A DNA stretch of 64,000 bases, from contig NZ_JAFFIX010000004.1 of NCBI RefSeq assembly GCF_016916835.1, positions 124,001 to 188,000 of the forward strand, written 5' to 3'. The translations under genes were made by a program, and so were the position numbers. Below the pieces are notes generated by a model, which made no database searches, was not told the DNA's origin, and saw only the letters and a list, made by a program, of their open reading frames with translations. Origin of the DNA: Actinacidiphila bryophytorum. GTDB taxonomy: Bacteria > Actinomycetota > Actinomycetes > Streptomycetales > Streptomycetaceae. Shown piece by piece: positions 7,867-16,538 of the stretch. Positions within the stretch are counted from its first letter, which is position 1; each line of letters starts with the position of its first letter.

Positions 7867-8337
7867 TCATGACCGGCCACTCGTGTTCAGGTCGAGTGCG
7901 GAAGCCCGGCCGACCGCGGCAAACAGGATGAGCGGCAGCTCCTTGTCGGCTTGGCCGATCGCCAGCGCGAGCCAACGGCCGCGGTCGGGAAGCGGCCACA
8001 CTTGCATGCTCACAACCTGCTGGCTGAGGTGGTCGAGCGGCTCGGGCACAGGCTCTCCCTTGAAGCCAGCACTGAGATATGGTCCGAGATCCACGACGAA
8101 CGCATGGCCCCACCGAGTCGTCAGGCGTGCTACCAGGTCGTCGAGGCAGGTCCGCAGCTCGGCTTCGGCCTCAACCGCGGCCTGCCCGTCGTCGTCATCC
8201 CAGAAATCCCGACTGACCTGCAGCTCGCGCAGATGATGCTCTGGCCCACCGCCCCCGGAGTTGTCGACATAGGTCACCTCCGGGAACGGCCGCACAGCCA
8301 ACGCGTCAATCGTCGAGAGGTACTCCTCGGTGGTCAT
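7867..8337 (-). CDS. hypothetical protein
   Basis: A 156-residue acidic, soluble protein without signal peptide, membrane helix or family motif that I recognise. The start at 8337 gives MTTEEYLSTIDAL; no strong ribosome site is seen. Codon use is typical of the genome, which supports it being real. It stands alone, divergent from the esterase gene and downstream of att scar 4. Proteins of this size and acidity next to mobile elements are sometimes immunity proteins, but nothing here shows that. Confidence 0.55.
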   Translation of the reverse strand: MTTEEYLSTIDALAVRPFPEVTYVDNSGGGGPEHHLRELQVSRDFWDDDDGQAAVEAEAELRTCLDDLVARLTTRWGHAFVVDLGPYLSAGFKGEPVPEPLDHLSQQVVSMQVWPLPDRGRWLALAIGQADKELPLILFAAVGRASALDLNTSGRS

Positions 8338-8599
8338 GCGCGCAGACTATGGGACCGTGCAGACAACCGCCGTGACCGTGCGCACCGACCGGTGATCGGC
8401 CGGACAGCTCCTGGTACTACAGCCGTACATTGGGTTGTGACCTGGGTTGATACCTCGGGAGTGGGGGACGCAACACGGCCGCCGCGTCCGGTTTGTCCGA
8501 AGATGGGTAGATGAACGTGCGGCATCACCTGGGTGCGTGGATCAGGCATCGGTGGTCGGCGATAGCGTGGAGTCGAAACCCAAGTGACGAGGAGTTCGC

Positions 8600-9517
8600 G
8601 TGCGATTCGCGCTGGACGCACTGTTCGCTGACGTGCCCGCGGAGCAGGTCGATGAAGTTCGTGACTTCTGCAAGTCGAGGGCGGGAGGCCGCGGCCCCAG
8701 CACGCTGCGAGAGCTGGAGGAGGCGCGAGCGAAGAGGTCTGCTCCGCGTGCCGCCGATCCCCCCGCGATCGAGGAGACGATCGAAGCCGCGGAAGCGCGC
8801 GTCCCTGTCAGGATCTTCACTCCTGTCGACGGTCCACCGCGGGGCGTCTACCTGGACATACACGGCGGCGGCTTCTACATGGACTCTGCAGCGCGAGGAG
8901 ACGAGCGCAACCGCGAGCTCGCAGACGCCCTGCAGCTCGCTGTTGTCAGCGTCGACTACCGGCTGGCGCCTGAGCACCCCTGGCCGGCGGCACCCGACGA
9001 CTGTGAAGCAGCGGCGCTCTGGCTCGTCGAAGAAGCTGATGCCCGCTTCGGGACGTCTCGTCTTGCGGTCGGCGGGAGCTCCGCGGGAGCCACACTCGCC
9101 CTGGCGACCCTGCTCCGGTTGAGGGACAAAGGTGCCGTCGGCCGATTCGCCGGCGCCGCGCTCCAGTTCGGCACCTACGACTTGAGCGCACGAACCCCGG
9201 CCGGTCGCCGCATCGCCGACGAATACTTCATCCAGGCGTACGCCGGCCATGTGGAAGAGCGCACTGTTCCCGACATCTCTCCCGTCTACGGCGTCCTTGG
9301 CGGGCTTCCCCCGACGCTGCTGATCGTCGGCGGCGCAGACGTGTTGCTGGAGGACAACCTGGCGCTGGCAGGTCGGCTGTCAGCGGCCGGCAATGACGTC
9401 GAACTCCGGGTCTACCCCGAGGCACCCCACGGTTTCACGAGCCACCCCACGGCAATGGCCGGCACGGCGCTCAGCGGCATCAACTCCTGGCTGCACGACC
9501 GGATTACGCGACCGTAG
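8600..9517 (+). CDS. HSL-family alpha/beta-hydrolase (esterase)
   Basis: A 305-residue carboxylesterase of the hormone-sensitive-lipase type. The oxyanion-hole motif HGGG is at 88-91, the nucleophile is S161 in GGSSAG, the catalytic acid is D247 (GGADVLLEDN) and the histidine is H277 (APHGFTS). It hydrolyses short-chain or acyl esters in the cytoplasm; no substrate can be named. GTG 8600 is preceded by GAGGAG at good spacing. The neighbours are unrelated fragments, so no pathway is suggested. Confidence 0.85.
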   Translation: MRFALDALFADVPAEQVDEVRDFCKSRAGGRGPSTLRELEEARAKRSAPRAADPPAIEETIEAAEARVPVRIFTPVDGPPRGVYLDIHGGGFYMDSAARGDERNRELADALQLAVVSVDYRLAPEHPWPAAPDDCEAAALWLVEEADARFGTSRLAVGGSSAGATLALATLLRLRDKGAVGRFAGAALQFGTYDLSARTPAGRRIADEYFIQAYAGHVEERTVPDISPVYGVLGGLPPTLLIVGGADVLLEDNLALAGRLSAAGNDVELRVYPEAPHGFTSHPTAMAGTALSGINSWLHDRITRP

Positions 9518-9519
9518 GG

Positions 9520-9723
9520 AATGCCGCCGACGCGGACATGGATGCGACCACCGTTGATCATCGTGAGTTGTGTGGACTGACGAAGGTCGGCACGTCGGAT
9601 CTCGGTGCTGAGCGGCGCGGTGGTGTCGGTGCCCCGGCCGGTGGCGAAGAACCGGCGGAAGACGGCGCACTCGGCGGCGATGGCCACCACGCAGAGCAGC
9701 GTCATCAGGGCGGCGAACGGGTC
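9520..9723 (-). pseudogene. membrane-protein gene fragment
   Basis: On the minus strand a stretch with coding-like composition reads a hydrophobic segment (ALMTLLCVVAIAAECAVF) followed by a soluble part. It has no proper start and runs out against the truncated PIN copy at about 9740. It looks like the remnant of a small membrane protein cut at both ends. I do not recognise the family. Confidence 0.3.
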
Positions 9724-9741
9724 TGGTGCAGGTCAGGTCAA

Positions 9742-10035
9742 GCCGAGGTGGTGACGTCTCCGACGGCACTGGTCGAGGCGTACGCCGGCCGGACCACCGA
9801 ACAGCGCTGGGACTGGGTGCTCTCCCGGCTCAAGGTCGCCGACATCGGAAAGGGCGAGGCCCGACAGGCCCGTCGACTTCTGGCCGACACCAAGTTGCAC
9901 GGGCACAAGTACCCGAGCGATGCGGTGCTCGCCGTGGTGGCACGACAGCAGCAGGGCCAGGTCACCGTCTTCACCTCGGACGTCGACGACCTGGAGAAAC
10001 TGATCCCGGACACCGTCGTCGTCAAGAAGGTATGA
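9742..10035 (+). pseudogene. 5'-truncated PIN toxin copy
   Basis: This reads as the last 97 residues of a second copy of the PIN toxin at 1862 (TEQRWDWVLSRLKVAD, then ARQARRLLAD and FTSDVDDLEK are shared). The first 43 or so residues, including the active-site D18 region, are missing, and no antitoxin precedes it. It should be inactive. Like the intact copy it ends about 11 nt before a CTCA-class arm block, so both derive from related elements. Confidence 0.75.
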
Positions 10036-10045
10036 CACCGACGTC

Positions 10046-10082
10046 CGTCTCAGTCCTGGTCTCATTCGGCTGTGTCAGGGGC
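10046..10082 (+). repeat. orphan integrase arm block (CTCA class)
   Basis: CGTCTCAGTCCTGGTCTCATTC and a GTGTCAGGGG tail follow the truncated PIN copy, but no tRNA-Ser 3' half follows within several kilobases. The att core here has been deleted or the block is one end of a rearranged element. Confidence 0.5.
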
Positions 10083-10448
10083 GCGGCCATATACGGGCAG
10101 GCGGCTGTCGACCCGTTTCCGGGTCGGCCGGTGGCGCCCGTACGGTGCAGCTGTGACCCGGCCCATCCTCTTCGGCTGCCCTGCGACCTGGTGTGGGCCA
10201 CCACCTGGGAGTCCGAGGCCAACGAGTATCTCGCGCCGTTCCTGGGTCTGCCGCAGCTTCCCGTGGTCAGCTGGCCGGATCCCTCCGAGGAGCCCGAGCC
10301 GTTCACGAATCATCCGGCGAGGATTCACCAGGCCGGGGGGGTGCGGCAGTACGGTCAGGAGCGCTATCGGCCGCAGCAGACGGGCCGACTGGCCGGCACT
10401 TCTTCCTTGATGACGCGGGCCGGAAGGCGGAGCGGACAGGAGAACGGC
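10083..10448. other. intergenic upstream of antiporter
   Basis: No gene supported. An open frame runs through on the plus strand, but its composition and lack of domains argue against coding until the antiporter start at 10449. Confidence 0.4.
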
Positions 10449-11723
10449 ATGGACGCGGCGCTTTCGCTGATTCTGCTCGCGCTGTTCCTGTGGGGACTGT
10501 GTTCCCGGCGAGTGGCAAAGGCGGAGCTCACCGGTCCAGTCGTCTTCGTCCTGCTCGGGCTGGTCATGCACGAGGGAATCGGTTCGGTGGACCTGGCACC
10601 CTCGCCGAAGACGGTCAAGGTGCTGGCGGAGATCACGCTCACCTGGGTGCTGTTCACCGACGCGGCACGGCTGTCGGTCCGGTCCGTACGGGCGGACCTG
10701 CGCTTGTACGTCCGTCTGCTGGCGGTCGGTCTGCCGCTGTGTATCGGGCTGGGGGCGCTTCTGGCGGGCGCTCTGCTCCCGGGCGTCTCCGGTTGGGCCG
10801 CGCTTTTCGTCGGCGCCGCTCTGGCGCCGACGGATGCCGCGCTCGGCGCCTCGATGATGGGAAATCCGGTGGTACCGGAACGTATCCGCCGCGCCATCAA
10901 CGTGGAGAGCGGCCTCAACGACGGCATCGCCACCCCCTTCGTGGTGCTGTCCCTGGCCGGAATCGCCGCCCTGGAGGCCGGGGGCGGCCATGAGGGGCAC
11001 GGCGGCGCACTTGTGGAACTGCTGATCGGCGTTGCGTACGGCGGCGCACTGGGCCTGGTCGCGGGACAGCTGCTGAACTGGGCGCTCCACCGGGGCTGGG
11101 CGACCGAGGATTTCGCACCCGCGGCAGTGCTCGCGCTGGCCCTGCTCAGTTACACCTCGGCCATCGCATTCGGCGGAAACGGTTTCGTGGCCGCGTTCGT
11201 CAGCGGCTTGGCGTTCGGAGCCGCGGACGCTCAGGGGGCACCCCAATGGCAACTCGCATTCGCCGAGCAGTCGGCTTCCGTGCTGTCCCTGCTGGTGTGG
11301 CTCCTGTTCGGTGCCGTCCTGCTGCCTGAGGCCTTCCATCACCTGTCCTGGCATCTGGTGCTGTACGCGGTGGTGAGCCTGACCCTGGTCCGGATGGTGC
11401 CGGTGGCACTGGCACTGCTGGGCGGCGGTCTGGACCGCAGCACGGTGCTGTTCGTCGGCTGGTTCGGTCCGCGGGGGTTGGCTTCGGTCGTCTTCGGCCT
11501 GCTGGCGGTCGAGGAACTGGACCCGGCCGCCGCCCGTGAGGTGGTGCCTGTGGTGGTCTGCACGGTGCTGCTCAGCGTCGTGGCTCACGGCACCAGTTCG
11601 GCACCTCTCGCACGGCGCTACGGGACGCGGCACGCAGATGCGGCGGCGCAGCCGGAGCGAGGACACGGGCAGGGGGAACTCCCTGTCAGGGGGCTGGCGA
11701 AAAGCGCCGGCCATGGTGTGTGA
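10449..11723 (+). CDS. Na+/H+ antiporter (CPA1/NhaP type)
   Basis: A 424-residue membrane protein with about 12 hydrophobic segments. Conserved cation/proton antiporter features are visible: ALAPTDAALGASMM in one unwound helix region and NVESGLNDG in another, the latter supplying the ion-binding Asp. It exchanges Na+ or K+ for H+ across the plasma membrane for pH and salt homeostasis. ATG 10449 follows AGGAGA and begins the first membrane helix. The longer open frame from 9726 passes through the PIN fragment and is not coding. A His-containing cytosolic loop (GGGHEGHGG) is unusual but minor. Confidence 0.85.
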   Translation: MDAALSLILLALFLWGLCSRRVAKAELTGPVVFVLLGLVMHEGIGSVDLAPSPKTVKVLAEITLTWVLFTDAARLSVRSVRADLRLYVRLLAVGLPLCIGLGALLAGALLPGVSGWAALFVGAALAPTDAALGASMMGNPVVPERIRRAINVESGLNDGIATPFVVLSLAGIAALEAGGGHEGHGGALVELLIGVAYGGALGLVAGQLLNWALHRGWATEDFAPAAVLALALLSYTSAIAFGGNGFVAAFVSGLAFGAADAQGAPQWQLAFAEQSASVLSLLVWLLFGAVLLPEAFHHLSWHLVLYAVVSLTLVRMVPVALALLGGGLDRSTVLFVGWFGPRGLASVVFGLLAVEELDPAAAREVVPVVVCTVLLSVVAHGTSSAPLARRYGTRHADAAAQPERGHGQGELPVRGLAKSAGHGV

Positions 11724-12119
11724 ACAACAGGCCCGACACTCTGGCGGTGAACGCCTCTCGGAGAAAGCACCCGCACCTCACCGTGGTCGTGTTCCGCAGC
11801 GAGATCCCTGGCTACTTCATGGCCCACTGGGACTTCACGGCCGACAACGTCCGGGTGGCGATGATGAGTCCCGGGCCGACCGGCCTGCGCCCGTTGTCTC
11901 GACGACGAGGTCGGTGTCGGTACCGTCCCCGGCGGCGGACGCATGGCGAGACTCGGACGGCTGGTCGGCCGGGGCCGCGCCCTGGAGATCCCGCTCGGCG
12001 GCGATGACATTCCCGCCGATCTGGCTGCCCGGTACGGCTATGTCGACCACCTCATTCCGGATGCCCAGATCGAGAACGTCACCGACGCCTTCGCCGCCGG
12101 CGAGCACGGCGAAGTACAG
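11720..12119 (+). pseudogene. enoyl-CoA hydratase/isomerase remnant
   Basis: Two frames carry pieces of a crotonase-family protein. The first reads HLTVVVFRSEIPGYFMAHWD (11780-11838). After an internal deletion or frameshift near 11900 the second reads RLVGRGRALEIPLGGDDI and YGYVDHLIPDAQ (11946-12080). Crotonases act on acyl-CoA thioesters; this copy lacks its N-terminus and the reading frame is broken. It ends within about 10 nt of an orphan arm block at 12129, so the truncation may be the insertion point of an element. Confidence 0.65.
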
Positions 12120-12128
12120 CTGCCACGA

Positions 12129-12161
12129 ACTTGCATTCCCGTTGCATTCACCCCCGTCCAG
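12129..12161 (+). repeat. orphan integrase arm block (TTGCA class)
   Basis: ACTTGCATTC and CGTTGCATTCA repeats followed by CCCCCGTCCAG. It interrupts the enoyl-CoA hydratase remnant; no tRNA core follows, although ATCGCAGGTCAG at 12197 resembles the GTCGCAGGTCAG found after the arm blocks of scars 3 and 4. Confidence 0.5.
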
Positions 12162-12342
12162 AATCGTGCGGCCGTCACCTATCGGGCCTTTCCATCGCAG
12201 GTCAGGCAGCTGGACAGATCCTCCGCGCAGGCCACAATGCCGGGATTGAGACGGACCGTTACTGTGGGAGGGCAGGCCGACCGTTAAGCCCGAATGTGGT
12301 GCACGGCGGCTCCCCCACCGCAACTGGAAAGTAGGTCCGGAC

Positions 12343-12657
12343 ATGACTACAGCGTCGGACACTCCTGTTCTGGACACCCTCACCGCCATGACGGTCGACT
12401 CGATCGAACGCTGCGGCCTGGACGAGCGCGCGCTCATTCTCACCCGCATCGCCGCGCTGGTCGCCATGGACGCCCCCGCAGCCTCCTACCTTGCACACAT
12501 CGATCCGGTCGTCCGGGCGGGCCTGACAGCCGAGCAGGTGCAGGACGTCCTGGTCGCCGTCGCTCCCGTCGTGGGCAGCGCGCGCGTCATGTCGGCCGCC
12601 GCCTCCATGACCGAAGCGCTTGGGTTCGCCATCGCCGTGGCCGAAGACCAGGAATAG
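12343..12657 (+). CDS. carboxymuconolactone decarboxylase-family protein
   Basis: A 104-residue all-helical protein resembling the CMD/AhpD-like fold (LDERALILTRIAALVAMDAP, then LTAEQVQDVLVAVAPVVG). No CxxC redox pair is present, so an AhpD-type peroxidase relay is unlikely, and the reaction is unknown. ATG 12343 follows a weak GTAGGT site. It stands alone between the hydratase remnant and the response regulator, on the opposite strand to the latter. Confidence 0.75.
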   Translation: MTTASDTPVLDTLTAMTVDSIERCGLDERALILTRIAALVAMDAPAASYLAHIDPVVRAGLTAEQVQDVLVAVAPVVGSARVMSAAASMTEALGFAIAVAEDQE

Positions 12658-12831
12658 GCGTGAGCACGGGCGGTCCGGGGCCGAGGCACCGCTGCACCGC
12701 AGGTCATAGCGCCTGCAGTCTCGCGCACGGGCTGCACGGGCTGCACGGACGGCTCGACGGGGCCGTGACCTGTCCGGTTCCCGGTTCCCGGCTCCCGCGT
12801 ACGGTCGAGGCGGACGCTGCCAGAGGGGTCG

Positions 12832-13500
12832 TCAGGACGGCGAGGGCGCGGCGAGGGCGTGCTCGTAAGCGAAGATGACGACGTGGACGCGGTCGCGCAG
12901 TCCAAGCTTCTCCAGGACGTGGCCGAGGTGGGTCTTCACCGTCGTCTCTGCGACACCGAGGCTCCGGCTGATCTCGGTGTTCGTACGGCCCGCCACCACG
13001 AGGTCGAACACCTCGTGCTCGCGTGGGGTGAGCCTGGCCATGGCGGGAGGCCGGCGCGCGGGGCGCGGCCGGTCGGCCGCGAAGGCCTCGATCAGACGGA
13101 TGGTCACCGACGGCGAGAGCAGCGCCCCGCCCTCGACTGCCGTGCGGATGCCCCGCAGGAGGTCCTCCGGAGGTGCGTGCTTGAGCAGGAAGCCGCGGGC
13201 GCCGACGCGAAGGGCGTCGAAGACGTACTCGTCCAGGTCGTATGTCGTCAGGATGACTACCCGGGGTGAGGGTGAGGTGCCGGTCCCCCTGATCCGGCGG
13301 GTGGCCTCGATGCCGTCCACGACCGGCATCCTGATGTCCATGAGCACGACGTCGGGGAGTAGTTCGGCCGTCAGCCGGACTGCCTCCTCACCGTTTGCCG
13401 CCTGGCCCACGACGGCGAGATCGGGCTGGCTGTCGACCAGCATCGCGAGTCCGGCCCGTACGACGGCCTGGTCGTCGGCGATCAGGACGGAGACCGTCAT
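12832..13500 (-). CDS. NarL/LuxR-family response regulator
   Basis: A 222-residue two-domain regulator. The receiver domain has the acidic pair D9-D10, phosphoacceptor D55 (VVLMDIRMP), and the TT and K positions (ILTTYD, FLLKHA). The C-terminal LuxR HTH (LTPREHEVFDLVVAG, TNTEISRSLGVAETTVKTHL) binds DNA. It is activated by the histidine kinase encoded just upstream, whose stop codon region overlaps this start by four bases. As last gene of the ATPase-permease-kinase-regulator row it probably controls that transporter. Confidence 0.9.
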   Translation of the reverse strand: MTVSVLIADDQAVVRAGLAMLVDSQPDLAVVGQAANGEEAVRLTAELLPDVVLMDIRMPVVDGIEATRRIRGTGTSPSPRVVILTTYDLDEYVFDALRVGARGFLLKHAPPEDLLRGIRTAVEGGALLSPSVTIRLIEAFAADRPRPARRPPAMARLTPREHEVFDLVVAGRTNTEISRSLGVAETTVKTHLGHVLEKLGLRDRVHVVIFAYEHALAAPSPS

Positions 13501-14660
13501 GCGGCGCCTCCCGCGGGGCCGTGGGGCAGCCGCACGTGGACGGCGAACCCGCCATCGGGCAGTGCGGTGGTGCTCACCCGCCCGCCGTGGAGCCGAGCAC
13601 GCTCCCGCATGCCGACCAGACCGAGGCGAGCGGTCGACTGGAGGGGACGGCCCGAGGAGGAGTCCGCCGCACGCCCGTTGACGACGGAGAGCTCGAACAC
13701 CTGCGGCAAGTAGCGCAGCACGACCCGCGCAGACGCACCAGGCGCGTGCTTGACCACATTGGTGAGCGCCTCCTGCACGATCCGGTACGCGGCGAGTTCG
13801 ACGCCGGAAGGCAGCGGGTGCGCCTGCCCGATCACCGCGATCTCCGCCATGACGCCGGCTTCGCAGGCCGTGGAGATCAGGGCTGGTATCTCCCCCAGGC
13901 AGGGGATAGGACGACGGGCGGCCGGCTCGCCGTCCTGCCGCAGCACGCCGAGCAGTTGCCCCAGCTCGACCACGGCTTCGCGCGCCAGACGCTCGACTGT
14001 CCCGAGCATGTCGATGGTTGCCGCGTCCTGGCGGCCGTCACCGGTGGCTGCGACGATCCTGACCGCCCCCGCCTGGATGGTGATGGCGGAGAGCTGGTGA
14101 GCGAGGACGTCGTGCAACTCCCTTGCGATCCGTGCGCGTTCCGCCGCCTGTGCGGCCTCCAGCGCGGCCTCTTCCGCGAACCGCCGGGACACGGCCGCGT
14201 CGCCCGCGAGGAGCCCCGCCGAGAGCAGGACGCCCGGCAACCCGATCGCCATGCGGACCTGGTAGCTCACCGCCGCTGCCAAGGCGGCCGCCATCGCGCC
14301 GCCGAGGAGCGGTCGCAGGTGACGGCGTGCGAAAGAACCGTGGGAGCCGACCGCGTATCCCGTTGCCGCCACGGCCGCCAGGCCCGAGACGGTGTGCAGG
14401 CCCAGAGCGGTACGCAGGGCCAAGGCGCCGAGTGCGAGCGACAGGCCCGTCCCCGGGAGGCGCCGCCGCCAGATCGAGGGCACGGACTGCACGAGGGCCA
14501 GTGCCAGGAAACCGCAGACGGCGGCAGGTGCGCCGCCGTGTCCTGGCGGCCGCCAGGGCCAGGGCACGTCAGCCAGTGCCCAGCCGAGCAGCACTGTGGC
14601 GACCAGCAGATCCGCCCCGCTCCGGGCGGCGGTGGCCTGCAGTCGGGCAACCCACGGCAT
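13497..14660 (-). CDS. sensor histidine kinase (HisKA_3 type)
   Basis: A 387-residue membrane kinase. The N-terminal half has several hydrophobic helices (to about residue 160). The dimerisation/phosphoacceptor motif is RARIARELHDVLAHQLS with the phosphorylated His in ELHD. The C-terminal HATPase domain shows an N box (EALTNVVKHA) and a G box (GLVGMRERARLHGG). ATG 14660 was chosen as the first Met before the membrane segments. It phosphorylates the response regulator encoded by the overlapping downstream gene. The signal is unknown, though the linked ABC transporter suggests an antibiotic or peptide. Confidence 0.85.
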   Translation of the reverse strand: MPWVARLQATAARSGADLLVATVLLGWALADVPWPWRPPGHGGAPAAVCGFLALALVQSVPSIWRRRLPGTGLSLALGALALRTALGLHTVSGLAAVAATGYAVGSHGSFARRHLRPLLGGAMAAALAAAVSYQVRMAIGLPGVLLSAGLLAGDAAVSRRFAEEAALEAAQAAERARIARELHDVLAHQLSAITIQAGAVRIVAATGDGRQDAATIDMLGTVERLAREAVVELGQLLGVLRQDGEPAARRPIPCLGEIPALISTACEAGVMAEIAVIGQAHPLPSGVELAAYRIVQEALTNVVKHAPGASARVVLRYLPQVFELSVVNGRAADSSSGRPLQSTARLGLVGMRERARLHGGRVSTTALPDGGFAVHVRLPHGPAGGAA

Positions 14661-14680
14661 GACGTGAGCGTACGCCCAGG

Positions 14681-15637
14681 TCAACCCGTCACGTCCAGAC
14701 GCCGGAACACCACGAACGCGGCCACCGCACAGGTCACGAGCAGTCCCGTCACACCGGCCAAGCCCATCGCGTGGCCTGGCGCGGTGCCGCCGGTGTCGAT
14801 GAACCTGGACCAGAAGTTGTCCGGCAGGCTTCCGATGGACTCCTGGCCCCCGGCGAACCCCATCCACCCCTGGACCCAGGTGGCCGGTGTCCAGCGGCCG
14901 AGTGCCGGCAATGTCGCTGCGATCAGCATGGCGAGGACGATCGCGGCGCTGGCAGCCATTGTTCCGATCGTCCCACGCGTGACCACACCGGCCAGCAGGC
15001 CGATCGCCGCGAATGCGGCCAGCACGACCAGCGAACGTCCGAACTGGGTGCCCGCCCATGTCACGGCGTGGTGTGTCGGCTGATGCGGATCCGGCAGATG
15101 GTCGGCGGCACGGATCACCGGTCCAGCGACGGCCAGACAGGTCCAGCACGCGCAGACGAGGCCCACACCGGCGATCCACAGGCTGACGAGTTTCGCCGCC
15201 ACGACCCGTAGGCGCCGTCCGTTCTGCGTGAGTACGTTCTTCAGTGTCCGGCCGGACCACTCCCCACCGATATGGCCGCCGGCCAGCAGCGACACCGCGA
15301 GGGCGCCCGGAAGCGAGGCCATCAGGCCGGCAGCCTCGGCTCCGGCGGCGATCGGGTCGAGTTGCGCCGCGGTACGGGCGGCTGCCCTCGTACCGGCGGC
15401 GTGCTCCTCCTCGATCCGCCGCTTCTGGATCGCAAGCGCCTGGGCGCACGCCGGTCCCGCCGGCAGGCGCATGACGGCGCATGACGGCGATCGTCCGCCG
15501 CCGGTATCGTCCACTGCCCGCCGGGCGTTGTCCGCGCCGCCGATCGCGAGGAGGACGCAGAACAACGCCGCGGCCGTCATGACCGCCCAGGTGAGAGGCC
15601 GGTTCAGCGTGGCCAGCTCAGCGCGGAGATGCCGCAT
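14681..15637 (-). CDS. ABC transporter permease (ABC-2 type)
   Basis: A 318-residue integral membrane protein with about six hydrophobic segments and a large extracellular loop after the first helix (roughly residues 38-105), typical of ABC-2 permeases that move drugs or peptides. It overlaps the ATPase gene by 20 nt and precedes the kinase by 20 nt, so all four are one transcription unit. A 10-bp direct repeat (GCGCATGACG twice, about 15468-15487) lies in the loop-coding part and could cause slippage. Confidence 0.8.
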   Translation of the reverse strand: MRHLRAELATLNRPLTWAVMTAAALFCVLLAIGGADNARRAVDDTGGGRSPSCAVMRLPAGPACAQALAIQKRRIEEEHAAGTRAAARTAAQLDPIAAGAEAAGLMASLPGALAVSLLAGGHIGGEWSGRTLKNVLTQNGRRLRVVAAKLVSLWIAGVGLVCACWTCLAVAGPVIRAADHLPDPHQPTHHAVTWAGTQFGRSLVVLAAFAAIGLLAGVVTRGTIGTMAASAAIVLAMLIAATLPALGRWTPATWVQGWMGFAGGQESIGSLPDNFWSRFIDTGGTAPGHAMGLAGVTGLLVTCAVAAFVVFRRLDVTG

Positions 15638-16538
15638 CGTCTTCCACCTCCTCGCCGGTGGGTCCGGTCAGAGCGAGAAAGGCGCGCTCCAGGCCGGACC
15701 GTTCTACGCGGATCTGGTGCGCCCACACCCCGCCTCGTCCGAGCAGTTCGTTCACGGCATGACCGTCACCGCTTCCGACCACAAGCGCGTCCGAGTCCTC
15801 GGCACGCACCGGGAAGCTGCTGGACAGCAGGGTCCGCGCCGCCGCTCGGTCGGCCGGTGCGAGAACTACCCGGACCACGGCGGTTGTCAGGTCGTCCGGG
15901 CGTCCCTCGGCGATGACGCGTCCCGACGTCATGACAGCCACCCTGTCGCAGATCTGCTCGACCTCTGTCAGCTGGTGGCTGGACAGGAACACCGTCGTCC
16001 CACTGTCGGCGACGCAGCGCACGGTGGCCCGGAACTCCCGGATCGCGGCCGGGTCCATCCCGTTCATGGGCTCGTCCAGCAGCACGACCGAGGGTGCCCG
16101 CATCAGCGCCAAGGCGAGGCCCAGTCTCTGGCGCATGCCCTGGGAGTACGTCTTCACCTTGCGATCGGCGGCGGAGGTCAGACCGACCTTTCCCAGCGCT
16201 TCGGCGACGGCGTCCGCCCGGCGGAAGGGCGGGCCGTACAACGCAAGCACTTCGAGGCTGCGCCGCCCGGTCATCCAGGGGTGGAATGCCGGCTCCTCGA
16301 TCATCGCACCGACGTGCGCCAGGCCGGCGGGGTCCGGCAGCGCCCGGCCGTTCAGCCACGCTCGGCCGGAGGTCGGCCGGATCAGTCCTAGCAGCATCCG
16401 CATGGTCGTCGTCTTTCCGGACCCGTTCGGCCCGAGGAACCCGTACACTTGGCCTGCTTCGACAGACAGGTTCAGATCGCCAACGGCAACTGCCCTGCCG
16501 TAGGTCTTGCCGAGCCCTTCGCAGCGAACGGTCTCCAC
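15618..16538 (-). CDS. ABC transporter ATP-binding protein
   Basis: A 306-residue ATPase of the CcmA/DrrA class. Walker A is GPNGSGKTT (36-44), the signature is YSQGMRQRL (131-139), Walker B is VVLLDEP (151-157), and the H-loop lies in LSSHQLTEVEQ. It energises the membrane partner encoded immediately downstream. DrrA-like pairs export antibiotics; together with the two-component system this looks like a resistance or immunity device. The start at 16538 is first in the operon. Confidence 0.9.
   Translation of the reverse strand: METVRCEGLGKTYGRAVAVGDLNLSVEAGQVYGFLGPNGSGKTTTMRMLLGLIRPTSGRAWLNGRALPDPAGLAHVGAMIEEPAFHPWMTGRRSLEVLALYGPPFRRADAVAEALGKVGLTSAADRKVKTYSQGMRQRLGLALALMRAPSVVLLDEPMNGMDPAAIREFRATVRCVADSGTTVFLSSHQLTEVEQICDRVAVMTSGRVIAEGRPDDLTTAVVRVVLAPADRAAARTLLSSSFPVRAEDSDALVVGSGDGHAVNELLGRGGVWAHQIRVERSGLERAFLALTGPTGEEVEDDAASPR

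Noticed and set aside
9726..10448. Long N-terminal extension of the Na+/H+ antiporter
   Set aside because: It runs through the PIN toxin fragment and an arm block in another frame and lacks coding character; the start at 10449 has a ribosome site and the first membrane helix.
12728..12750. Short tandem repeat CACGGGCTG as a regulatory site
   Set aside because: Only two and a half units in a GC-rich tail region with no gene start nearby.
13395..15083. Large plus-strand protein opposite the histidine kinase and permease
   Set aside because: Antisense shadow of two clear gene families.
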